DNA of 64,000 bases, taken from positions 2,077,918 to 2,141,917 of the forward strand of contig CT971583.1 of NCBI GenBank assembly GCA_000063505.1, read 5' to 3'. The position numbers were made by a program, and so were the translations under genes. This stretch comes from Synechococcus sp. WH 7803. GTDB taxonomy: Bacteria; Cyanobacteriota; Cyanobacteriia; PCC-6307; Cyanobiaceae. Each line of letters starts with the position of its first letter. The stretch's first letter is position 1. Below are positions 8,270-16,055 of this stretch, piece by piece. The notes below the pieces were generated by a model. The model searched no databases and had not been told where the DNA came from. It was given only the letters and a program-made list of their open reading frames with translations.

Positions 8270-9459
8270 ACAAGAAAATCCTTCTCGTCCTCTGCCTCGT
8301 GGTGGCAGTGGATGCCGCCAGTTTCGGCCTGCTGCTTCCAGTGGTGCCGTTTTTCGTGAATGAGCTCACTGGCTCCTTTAACGCCATCGCTGTGACCAGC
8401 GTGACGGCGACGTACTCAGGCTTGCAATTTCTCGGAGCTCCACTGATTGGACGATTGTCGGACCGCTGGGGTCGACGCAGTGTTCTGACGGTCACCGTGG
8501 CGATCAGTGCCATCGCCCTGATTGGTCAGGCACTCTCCACCTCGCTTCTGATCCTGCTGCTGTTTTCCGCCTTGAATGGCGCCTCCTCTGGCGTGTTCGC
8601 AATCTCCCAGGCTCTGGTCGCTGACACCGTCGAAGATCGAAATCAGCGCACCGTTGGCTTCGGTGCGATCGGTGCAGCCCTCGGCCTCGGCTTCATCATC
8701 GGACCTGGAATCGGTGGAGCACTCGGGGCCATTGATCCACGCTTTCCGTTTGTGGTGGCATCAGCTTTTTGCTTGCTGAATGTTGTTTTGATTCGCCTTT
8801 ATCTTCCGAAGACGACGAGATCGAATCAACCCGAAGCGTCCACAGAAAAAACGAAAAACCCCCTGTTGACCCAAGGCAACCACCGTTTAAAAAAGCTCAT
8901 CAGCATCTATTTCCTTTTCTATCTGGGCTTCAGCGCCTTCTCGGGCATCTTCGTGTTGGCAGCCAAAGAACGGTTCAACTGGGGCCCCCAACCCACGTCC
9001 TTGGTGCTTGTGTATGTGGGCGTGGTTGCCGTTGTTGTGCAAGGCGCCCTGCTGCCTCGCCTCCTCAAGGCGATTCGTCCCGACAAGCTCTCGATTATCG
9101 GGCTCAGCCTGGTGGCCGTTGCCATGTTGGGCGTGTCCGTGATCAGCGAGGGCCGCGAACTGTACGTGACCCAATTCCTGTTCGCCGGGGGCGTCGGACT
9201 CAGCACCCCTGGTCTTCGATCAGCCATGTCGCTTTGCGTCAACGAAAGCCAGCAGGGTGTCCTTGGGGGAATGACGCAGTCCGTGGTGAGTCTGACCTCT
9301 CTGATCGGTCCTCTGCTTGCCGGACAAATGTACGAGTCAGCAGGCTACGGAGCCACCTTCCAAACCCAGGCGGTTTTGGTCTTGATCGCCGTTGGGCTGT
9401 TGGCCTCAATGCCACGGCTGCCGGCTGAATCTCAGGCTGTAAACACCCCTTCGGCATAA
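8266..9459 (+). CDS. major facilitator superfamily transporter
   Basis: 397 residues, about 12 membrane spans. The loop 2-3 signature GRLSDRWGRRSVL marks an MFS drug/metabolite transporter, and the region GFGAIGAALGLGFIIGPGIGG is the antiporter-like motif C. The start is TTG, overlapping the upstream hydrolase stop. It most resembles the tetracycline-resistance-like DHA1 group, but no substrate can be assigned. It converges with the VOC gene (28-base overlap of the 3' ends). Confidence 0.82.
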   Translation: MNKKILLVLCLVVAVDAASFGLLLPVVPFFVNELTGSFNAIAVTSVTATYSGLQFLGAPLIGRLSDRWGRRSVLTVTVAISAIALIGQALSTSLLILLLFSALNGASSGVFAISQALVADTVEDRNQRTVGFGAIGAALGLGFIIGPGIGGALGAIDPRFPFVVASAFCLLNVVLIRLYLPKTTRSNQPEASTEKTKNPLLTQGNHRLKKLISIYFLFYLGFSAFSGIFVLAAKERFNWGPQPTSLVLVYVGVVAVVVQGALLPRLLKAIRPDKLSIIGLSLVAVAMLGVSVISEGRELYVTQFLFAGGVGLSTPGLRSAMSLCVNESQQGVLGGMTQSVVSLTSLIGPLLAGQMYESAGYGATFQTQAVLVLIAVGLLASMPRLPAESQAVNTPSA

Positions 9460-9848
9460 CCGATCAACTCGATTTGGTGACCGTCAGGATCTGACAGAAA
9501 CAGAGCACGGCAGCGGGGCCCGTAGTCAAAAGCAGTGATCGCGAGACCCTGGGATTCCAGCTTCTTCTGAACATCGTCGAGGCAGGCGTAGGTGATGCGG
9601 AAGGCCACATGACGCATCGCCACGGTGCTGTGATCGGGCACAGGCTTGAGCTCAGCGCTGTCTGCAGGGAACAGATTCAGATAGTTGCCCTCGGCAACGC
9701 GAAGAAGGAAAGGGGGGCCCTGCTGAAGCCCCTCCATGGCAGCGGGCTTAAAGCCGAGCATGGTCTCGTACCAGCGCATGGAGCGCTGAGGATCACTCAC
9801 GGTAAGAGCGACATGGTCAAGGGCTTCGATCGGAAGAGAAGAGGCCAT
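9432..9848 (-). CDS. VOC (glyoxalase/bleomycin resistance) family protein
   Basis: 138 residues from MASSLPIEALDHVALTV. The frame is open further upstream, but the VOC fold begins here. The repeated beta-alpha-beta-beta-beta modules are visible: DHVALTVSD...RWYETMLGF and MRHVAFRI...GHQIELIGY. The two His and the late Glu (QIEL) are in the positions of VOC metal ligands. The substrate is unknown. It is the last gene of the minus-strand run and lies 40 bases after the Rieske oxygenase. Confidence 0.8.
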   Translation of the reverse strand: MASSLPIEALDHVALTVSDPQRSMRWYETMLGFKPAAMEGLQQGPPFLLRVAEGNYLNLFPADSAELKPVPDHSTVAMRHVAFRITYACLDDVQKKLESQGLAITAFDYGPRCRALFLSDPDGHQIELIGYAEGVFTA

Positions 9849-9888
9849 GATTTGCAGTAACAGTGGGGGAAAACAGCAACAAGAGTCC

Positions 9889-10938
9889 CTACCGGAAGAG
9901 TCCGGCATCACGCTTCTCTCTCAACATGCGGCGGAGGGCAAGCGTGGAAACATCACTGGCGACAAGGAGATCGCCATGGCCATCGAGATCAGGGATCAGA
10001 GGCCTGAGGGTCTCGACCGTGCCCTGGTCCTCGGCCATGAAACGGTCGACCCGTCCACGCGCATTGCTGTCAGCCAAGGGGCTGCGCAAGAAGGAACGGA
10101 AATGACGCCAGAGATTACGGGTTTTGGTCCCATCAACTGGAACGTGGGCCGTGAGCAGCGAGATCTGAAAATCACCAAAAACCACGCGAACCAGAGACAC
10201 ATTCGCCAGCCAGAGCTGAATGTGCTGTTCTCCGCCGTCATCAGAGGAAACGGAGGATGACTGGTCATCACCTTGGTTGAACCAAGCACGCAATCCGCGA
10301 CCCTGGTCAGCGCGGTAGTGACGGTCACGGGGGGCCAGAACCCTCTCATAGACACTGTCATCCTTGGCCCACTGCTCAACGGGCATCAGCTGGTCCGGAG
10401 CCATCGCCCCAAAGCTGCCGCTGTGCACAAACGGCGCATGGGTGAGATCCATGAAGGCCTCGAGCACACGCAGCCAGTGGGCATTCCATTCCACAGAGCC
10501 TTCCAGCGCTCGCCAGCCGCGATCGTCATCCTCTGGAACGGGACCAACCGTCGGCAAGGGGGGCAAGTCCTCAGCAGAGGACTCTGCGCTGGGGTCCCAC
10601 CAGATCCAAATGAATCCAACGGACTCACGGCATGGTAATGAGAACGCTTGAGCCCGCCGGGGGATGGCTTGCGCGCTGTCCTGGGCGGGAATCTTGGCGC
10701 AGTGGCCATCCGACTGAAAACACCAGCCGTGATATGGACAGGCCAAGCCCTCCTCACCAACGCGTCCTGCGCTGAGGCTGGCTCCCTTGTGGGGGCAGCG
10801 ATCAGAAACGACTGAGAGCGTGCCGTCGAGGGCTCTCCAGATCGCAAAGGCCTGACCATGAAAATCGAGACGGCGCACAGACCCCGCAGGAACCGCGGAT
10901 GAATGCTCGACGACGTACCAGGAGCGAGTCAGCTGCAT
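9889..10938 (-). CDS. Rieske non-heme iron oxygenase
   Basis: 349 residues. The Rieske centre is C48PH...C67PYH70, matching CxH-X15-17-CxxH. The mononuclear iron site is E160-x3-D164-x2-H167-x4-H172, an exact match to the bacterial oxygenase consensus; the Asp bridges the two metal sites between subunits. This makes it a catalytically complete alpha-type oxygenase, closer to single-component VanA/PaO-like enzymes than to a two-subunit dioxygenase. It lies in the run that contains the carotenoid genes, so a pigment-related substrate is possible; that is inference only. Confidence 0.85.
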   Translation of the reverse strand: MQLTRSWYVVEHSSAVPAGSVRRLDFHGQAFAIWRALDGTLSVVSDRCPHKGASLSAGRVGEEGLACPYHGWCFQSDGHCAKIPAQDSAQAIPRRAQAFSLPCRESVGFIWIWWDPSAESSAEDLPPLPTVGPVPEDDDRGWRALEGSVEWNAHWLRVLEAFMDLTHAPFVHSGSFGAMAPDQLMPVEQWAKDDSVYERVLAPRDRHYRADQGRGLRAWFNQGDDQSSSVSSDDGGEQHIQLWLANVSLVRVVFGDFQISLLTAHVPVDGTKTRNLWRHFRSFLRSPLADSNARGRVDRFMAEDQGTVETLRPLIPDLDGHGDLLVASDVSTLALRRMLREKRDAGLFR

Positions 10939-10950
10939 GGTGATGAGGGT

Positions 10951-11229
10951 TTAAGAACCGAGATGGGTTTTCCAGACGTCGGCGTCCGCAGAGGATATGA
11001 ACCAGCGCCGATCCTGCAACGCCTTGAGAAGGCTGGATGCAGACTCGCTCTCTAAAGCCAGACCCCAATCAGCGTCAAGACATTGGCGAAGTTCGGCAGT
11101 GGAGAGACCACGGCGCAGGCCCTTTTTCAACAGCCGACGGAGAGGAGGGGGCTCCAGTTGAACCATCAGGGCCATGGTGAGAGGACCGCGGGGCAGAGCC
11201 TCGAGGTTGGGGAATGACCCTTCAGTCAT
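10951..11229 (-). CDS. small protein of unknown function coupled to a ParA/MinD ATPase
   Basis: 92 residues, with a proline- and arginine-rich middle (PPLRRLLKKGLRRGL) followed by a predicted helical C-terminal half. I recognise no family. Its start overlaps the stop of the ParA/MinD gene by 4 bases, which suggests a partner or adaptor of that ATPase. The Rieske gene begins 12 bases further on. Confidence 0.6.
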   Translation of the reverse strand: MTEGSFPNLEALPRGPLTMALMVQLEPPPLRRLLKKGLRRGLSTAELRQCLDADWGLALESESASSLLKALQDRRWFISSADADVWKTHLGS

Positions 11230-11996
11230 GCAGAAGGAGATGCTTCTAGGAGAGCTTGGGCCAACTCTCTAACTGCCGTTGACCAGGTGTGATTCGGGAA
11301 TTCGAGCACGGCAAGACCACCACTGGCGAGGGTCAGCAAATCTTCACTCAGTGGCAGAATCGACCCAATACTGACCTCATAACTTTCCTGCATTCGCAGA
11401 CGAACTTCGTCTCGACTGAATTGGCTGGGTAATTTATTCATCACGAGCTGAATATTCGCAACGTCCAATCGCTGTGCGACCTCAATGGCGACAGCAGTAC
11501 CCAGATAATCTTGGCTGTCTGGACGCATCACCATCACCAAATAATCGGCAATGGCTGCCGAAAGCAATGTCTCTTCATTAATACCAGGATGGGTATCGAC
11601 AATCACATAATCAAGACTGAGCGCATCGGCTAGAGCAAAAATTGCATCATTCAACTTCTCAACCTGATATCCCTCACGAAGCAGACGAGCAATTCGATCG
11701 CTATCCATTGAAGCCGGAGCGAGGAACACATGCCCCTTTGCGGCCTTGACGGGAGCGGGCGTAACTTCGTGAACACAGTCCTTAATTGCTGCGTCTTCCT
11801 GAAGAAAATCGTTCAGGCAAAGGCTCTCGCCCTCATGCGTGTACCCGAAGAGAACATGCACACCAGGAGAAGCCAGGTCCGTATCAAAAACAGCCACCCG
11901 CTTGCCTTGAAGCCCAAGACTTGCAGCCAGATTCGCCGTGAGATTGGATTTCCCCGTACCCCCTCTAAACGAGTGAACAGCAATGATCTGCGTCAT
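11226..11996 (-). CDS. ParA/MinD-family P-loop ATPase
   Basis: 256 residues. The deviant Walker A is FRGGTGKSNL (Arg in place of the usual first Lys of KGGxGKT). Switch I is FDTDLASPGVHVLFG and Walker B is VIVDTHPG. The phrase TDLASPGVH resembles MinD/FleN-like and septum-site ATPases more than plasmid ParA. No ParB-like partner is visible, and there is no clear C-terminal amphipathic membrane helix. It lies 75 bases after the TolC gene and is less GC-rich than the downstream Rieske gene. The cargo or process it positions is unknown. Confidence 0.8.
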   Translation of the reverse strand: MTQIIAVHSFRGGTGKSNLTANLAASLGLQGKRVAVFDTDLASPGVHVLFGYTHEGESLCLNDFLQEDAAIKDCVHEVTPAPVKAAKGHVFLAPASMDSDRIARLLREGYQVEKLNDAIFALADALSLDYVIVDTHPGINEETLLSAAIADYLVMVMRPDSQDYLGTAVAIEVAQRLDVANIQLVMNKLPSQFSRDEVRLRMQESYEVSIGSILPLSEDLLTLASGGLAVLEFPNHTWSTAVRELAQALLEASPSA

Positions 11997-12071
11997 GGAG
12001 TACCTCTTCGAAGACAGTGAGGGCTAACTTCAGAACAGGTTAACCGGCAACCTCTGAAAAATCATGCTGCT

Positions 12072-13706
12072 TCAACGATCGGAGTCGAACGAGCTCTGAG
12101 CCCTACGCAGAATTGATGTGAGCCCCAACTCAGACAAAGGATTACCAACTTGTTGAATCAGGTTTGAATCCTCTGCAAAGGAGAGCCCGCTGGCCCGCGA
12201 AAGATTAACAAGAGCAAGATTGTAATTGGAAAGCTGTGAAATATACGACTCAACAGCTTGCGTCAAATCCTGCTGCGACTGAACAACATCAGTAATGGTT
12301 CCGTAGCCTGCATTGAAACGAAGTGATTGCAGCTTTAAAGCAGTTGATGCTGCTTGAACTCTTTGAGACGCCACGATGACAGCCTCGCGACCTTCGACGG
12401 ACTCAGAAAAGTACTCTCTGACCTCTTCAATCACAGAATTGATTGATTGCTGCGCCGCAGCTTGAGCTGATTTTGCACGCTTGCGAGAGGCGGAGGCATC
12501 CATACGGGCGCGTCCACCATCAAATCCAGTCAACGTCACTTGAATGACGGATTCGGAATTCCAAAGGTCACTGCGACCCGTTTCAATGATCCAGGGAGAA
12601 CCAGAACTCGGAAAACCTAAATTCTTAGTCCAATAGAGAGAATTGACAAGTTCAATTGTAGGCCGATAAATAGCTAAATCAATCTGAGCCTGCAATTCAT
12701 TTTGCTGAGCAATCGAAAGATTCTTGACAATAATCTGACGATAGTCGAGAGCTGATTCGATCGTTTTATCAAGAGACTCCTGCCAAGAGCCCAGTGGACT
12801 GAGTGCTTCGCTGGGCTTGATCGTGCTTGCTTTTGGATCATTCAGCAACGCAGCAAGCTCAGCCTGCGCAACCATCGAGTCACTTTTCGAATTAACGAGA
12901 TTAACCTGATCAGTTCTCAAGACCGTTAACTGCTTGGCTACATCAAGCTCGGATGAAACGCCAAGTTTTTTTCTTGATTTAGCAAGATTGAGAAGCAACA
13001 AATCATTCTCAACAAGCTGCTCACTCGTCAGGATGGAGGCCAGAAACTTCTGCAAGCGTACGTAAGCTTGTTGCGTTTGCAACGCGTAGTCGCGGCGTGA
13101 AATGATGTAATCACTGCCCGCTTCTTTCACGAGATACTTACCTTTCCAGATCTGAGGCTGCCGAGCCGGGTCATAGATCTTCCAGTTCAAATCAAGTGTT
13201 TGAACTCCCTGAAGGAAACTGCTCGTGTAAGATCGCGCGAATAAATAGGAGGGCAATTCACTCGCAGAAGCGCCATACTCAGAATAGATTGAAGTGTCAA
13301 TTCCACTGTTTGCGCCAGCATAATTGTAATAAGAATTTTGATTATAATTACCAAAATTGAAGTTAAAACTTAAAACTGGCCACCACGTCGCAAAATCAGA
13401 GCCCAAGGAATCTTGCGCAGCCTTGAATGACTGAAGATTTTCAAGAATGACGGGATTTCTCTCTTCAGCCAAGCGAACAGCTGTTGGCATGTCGAGACTT
13501 TTCAGAGTCTCCTCGGGTATGGACGCTGGCTGGGGCTGAGGCAACTGACGGCTCACTGGCCAAGACTTCGTTATCGCCTCAATGGAGGCAGCAGATGGAC
13601 GCTCATCGTCGGCACGAACAATGTCGGTGTTTAAGCCCTCGCACAGAAGCACTCCTGCACTAATTGCGGACAGATAAGCGATTAGCTTTAAACGTAAAAG
13701 TCTCAT
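12072..13706 (-). CDS. TolC-family outer membrane efflux protein
   Basis: 544 residues with an N-terminal signal sequence (about residues 1-25). Two long helical repeats follow, with the alternating small/polar heptads typical of TolC. The C-terminal repeat contains LKLQSLRFNAGYGTITDVVQSQQDL, matching the conserved RY.aG..t..dvl.aq..L pattern. It should form the outer-membrane channel for an ABC or RND exporter; the devBCA operon 5 kb away is one candidate partner. The start codon overlaps the crtB stop by 4 bases. Codon use is AT-rich. Confidence 0.85.
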   Translation of the reverse strand: MRLLRLKLIAYLSAISAGVLLCEGLNTDIVRADDERPSAASIEAITKSWPVSRQLPQPQPASIPEETLKSLDMPTAVRLAEERNPVILENLQSFKAAQDSLGSDFATWWPVLSFNFNFGNYNQNSYYNYAGANSGIDTSIYSEYGASASELPSYLFARSYTSSFLQGVQTLDLNWKIYDPARQPQIWKGKYLVKEAGSDYIISRRDYALQTQQAYVRLQKFLASILTSEQLVENDLLLLNLAKSRKKLGVSSELDVAKQLTVLRTDQVNLVNSKSDSMVAQAELAALLNDPKASTIKPSEALSPLGSWQESLDKTIESALDYRQIIVKNLSIAQQNELQAQIDLAIYRPTIELVNSLYWTKNLGFPSSGSPWIIETGRSDLWNSESVIQVTLTGFDGGRARMDASASRKRAKSAQAAAQQSINSVIEEVREYFSESVEGREAVIVASQRVQAASTALKLQSLRFNAGYGTITDVVQSQQDLTQAVESYISQLSNYNLALVNLSRASGLSFAEDSNLIQQVGNPLSELGLTSILRRAQSSFDSDR

Positions 13707-14650
13707 TTTGATTGCGAGAGAATGAACGAAAGCGGCAAGTCAATTAATTTGCGATATCGCGGAACAAAGGCACGATAGTTGAAGACATCATAATCATTGT
13801 CTTCAATTCTCGATAGAATTCCACGATACAGTCGCAAGGAAGTCCAAACAGGCCAGCGAGCATCGGGTGCCAGAAAACGCACTCCAGATTCAGAGCGCTT
13901 GAACCACTCTCGCGCACGATGGATCTGAAAAGCCATCAACTTTCGCCATTGATCATTCAAGACACCGTCAAGGAGCTCTGCCTCGGAGTAGCCAAAGTCA
14001 TTAATTTCATCCATTGGCAAATAAATTCTGCCTCGCTGGCGATCTTCACCAACATCGCGAAGAATATTAGTGAGTTGATTGGCAATACCCAATGCAACGG
14101 CCGCCCCAGACGTCTCTGCTTCTTCACTCCAAGGTGCCGAGGTGTAAGAATCATCAATTCCCATCACCTGCTCAGACATCAAACCAACAGTGCCTGCAAC
14201 GCGATAACAATACAATTGAAGGTCTGAAAAAGTCTTATAGCGCAGATTAGTTAGATCCATGCGCATGCCCTCGATCATGTCGAGATAGGGCTGAAGCGGC
14301 TGAGAATAACGTTGAATTGTATCCACCATGACTTTGTCAAGCCATGTCTCAATATGACCTTTAAACATTGCTCGAGTGTGCAGCTCCCAAGCATCTAATT
14401 CATCCAACAATTGTTCTTTTGGCTTAGAGAGAGCCTCAGTGCTATCCATAATTTCGTCTGTGCGTCTGCACCAGACGTAAATCGCCCAGATTGCTTGCCG
14501 TTTCTCCAGCGGCATCAGCATTGTGCCGAGGTAAAAGGTTTTGGCCCATTCTTCGGTTTCTGCGCGACAGCGCTCGAAAGCCTCCTTCAAAGAAAGAGGG
14601 GTGGTCTCAGGCACAACCGAAGAGAGAGATGAGGTAACACCCATCGTCAA
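13703..14650 (-). CDS. crtB: 15-cis-phytoene synthase
   Basis: 315 residues. The two Asp-rich prenyl-diphosphate binding sites are intact: RRTDEIMD in the N-terminal half and DVGEDRQRGRIYLP after it. RYKTF and YCYRVAGTVG are also conserved. The enzyme condenses two geranylgeranyl diphosphates to phytoene, the first step of carotenoid synthesis. In cyanobacteria crtB normally follows crtP directly. Here 4.1 kb of signalling genes separate them, and crtB overlaps the preceding regulator by 4 bases and the following TolC gene by 4 bases. One 60-base line counted by hand (14041-14100) is 43% GC, well below the neighbouring crtP. Confidence 0.93.
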   Translation of the reverse strand: MTMGVTSSLSSVVPETTPLSLKEAFERCRAETEEWAKTFYLGTMLMPLEKRQAIWAIYVWCRRTDEIMDSTEALSKPKEQLLDELDAWELHTRAMFKGHIETWLDKVMVDTIQRYSQPLQPYLDMIEGMRMDLTNLRYKTFSDLQLYCYRVAGTVGLMSEQVMGIDDSYTSAPWSEEAETSGAAVALGIANQLTNILRDVGEDRQRGRIYLPMDEINDFGYSEAELLDGVLNDQWRKLMAFQIHRAREWFKRSESGVRFLAPDARWPVWTSLRLYRGILSRIEDNDYDVFNYRAFVPRYRKLIDLPLSFILSQSK

Positions 14651-15681
14651 GCACCCAGCTGCTGACGCCGTTGGCGCATCAACCGCGCACGGTCGGAGAG
14701 GGACTGGAAAGCAGGATCGCTGGTGATGGCCTTGACCTGCGAAACAACGGATTGACGGCTGATCTTAACCTCTAGCTTCTGGATTGTCACATGCAGCGCT
14801 GTGTCATTGTCGACTAGCACTGACGCAATCTCAGACACATGGCTGAGCAAGCGCGTCACGTTGGGATCATGGCTGGACGTAGCCGACAATTGACTGATCA
14901 CTGACTGCGCTTGATCAATTTGAGCGCGTACACGTGATTGCGCCTCCTTAAGGTTCTCGTAAAGCGTTAAGTCGTCGTCATAACGGAATTTCTTTTCCAG
15001 TGATGAGTCAACCCGTGCTCGCAGCAATGTGAGGTTGCAGGGCTTCGGCAAGTAATCATCAGCGCCACAATCAATACAACGGATCACCACATCGATATCA
15101 TCCAATCCAGAGATCATGATCACTGGAATCATAGAGAATTGATCATTGGCTTTTAAATACTCCAAGACCTGTTCTCCATTGAGGCGAGGCATCTGCACAT
15201 CTAAAAGAATCAGATCGAATGGCTTCTCTTTAACACTACTCACCGCGATCTCACCATCTTCAGCCGTTGAAACGACGTGGCCTTGCCGTGATAGTGCAGC
15301 AACAAGCAAATCTCGATTGCTTGCATTGTCATCAACCACCAATACCCTTCCTTTTCGACCAGCCAGACGATCTGACTGGCGCAAATGCTCTTTGTTAGTG
15401 TGATTAGTTTTGAGCTGAACGACAGAACCTGACGACTTTTCTTCTGTCGAAGAGTGCTTTTCAGCTTTTAATTCCTGAGGTGTTAATCGGCTGCGGATCA
15501 TCTCCAACAAAACAAGTGCGGAGTCCTTAATCTTAGATAGGTCTTCTGTCGCGAGATCTTCTCCTGCTTCCAGTTCTTCAGTTAAAAGCTCGCTATAACC
15601 AACAATTTGGTTGATCGGATTATAAAGGTCGTGGCGTAGGAGCCTTAGATTTGTTTCTTCAGAAATGGAATGATCTGACAT
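14647..15681 (-). CDS. histidine-kinase-like dimerisation domain fused to a receiver, no ATPase domain
   Basis: 344 residues. Residues 11-65 resemble a HisKA dimerisation domain with the phospho-acceptor box RHDLYNPINQIVGYSELL (H17). No HATPase domain follows. A linker of about 45 residues leads to a full receiver (about 111-230) with D117/D118, phospho-acceptor D161 (LILLDVQMP) and K213 (LPKP). A coiled-coil tail (about 235-344) follows. The design suggests a phosphotransfer or phosphatase protein acting with the kinase encoded upstream. Its start shares one base with the preceding receiver gene stop (TAATG), and its stop overlaps the crtB start by 4 bases. Confidence 0.8.
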   Translation of the reverse strand: MSDHSISEETNLRLLRHDLYNPINQIVGYSELLTEELEAGEDLATEDLSKIKDSALVLLEMIRSRLTPQELKAEKHSSTEEKSSGSVVQLKTNHTNKEHLRQSDRLAGRKGRVLVVDDNASNRDLLVAALSRQGHVVSTAEDGEIAVSSVKEKPFDLILLDVQMPRLNGEQVLEYLKANDQFSMIPVIMISGLDDIDVVIRCIDCGADDYLPKPCNLTLLRARVDSSLEKKFRYDDDLTLYENLKEAQSRVRAQIDQAQSVISQLSATSSHDPNVTRLLSHVSEIASVLVDNDTALHVTIQKLEVKISRQSVVSQVKAITSDPAFQSLSDRARLMRQRRQQLGA

Positions 15682-16055
15682 TATGAAGCACTCCTTTCCA
15701 ACAGGTTGTTGATTTTCTCAAGCAAACGGGGTAAATCGATTGGCTTGGTATCAAAATCATCACACCCAGCACTGAGGCAGGCTTCACGGTCTTGCATCAT
15801 GGCGTGAGCCGTCAGCGCAATGACTGGGATAGCTTGGGTTTGGGGATCATCTTTTAATCGTCGCGTTGCATCGAATCCATCGATCACTGGCAAACCGATG
15901 TCCATCAAAATCAAATCAGGCTGCAGCGCATTGGCACGTTCGATGGCAGCAGCGCCATCGAACGCCATCTCAACTGTAAAACCCTTACGAGTGAGCCGAC
16001 GCGACAGCATATCGCGGTTCAACTCGTTGTCTTCAACCAGCAAGATCACTGTCAT
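15681..16055 (-). CDS. single-domain response regulator (CheY/DivK type)
   Basis: 124 residues, a lone receiver domain: acidic pair ED (residues 8-9), phospho-acceptor D52 in LILMDIGLP, switch Thr in ALTAHA and K104 in FDTKPID. There is no output domain, so it probably passes phosphate or binds a target protein. The pattern [20 protein letters not shown] is typical of receivers paired with hybrid kinases. It overlaps the kinase gene by 4 bases upstream and the next gene by 1 base. Confidence 0.9.
   Translation of the reverse strand: MTVILLVEDNELNRDMLSRRLTRKGFTVEMAFDGAAAIERANALQPDLILMDIGLPVIDGFDATRRLKDDPQTQAIPVIALTAHAMMQDREACLSAGCDDFDTKPIDLPRLLEKINNLLERSAS

Noticed and set aside
12000-12071. 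Possible terminator between the TolC and ParA genes
   Set aside because: A short AGGTT/AACCT inverted repeat is present, but there is no T-run and the stem is weak, so I do not call it.
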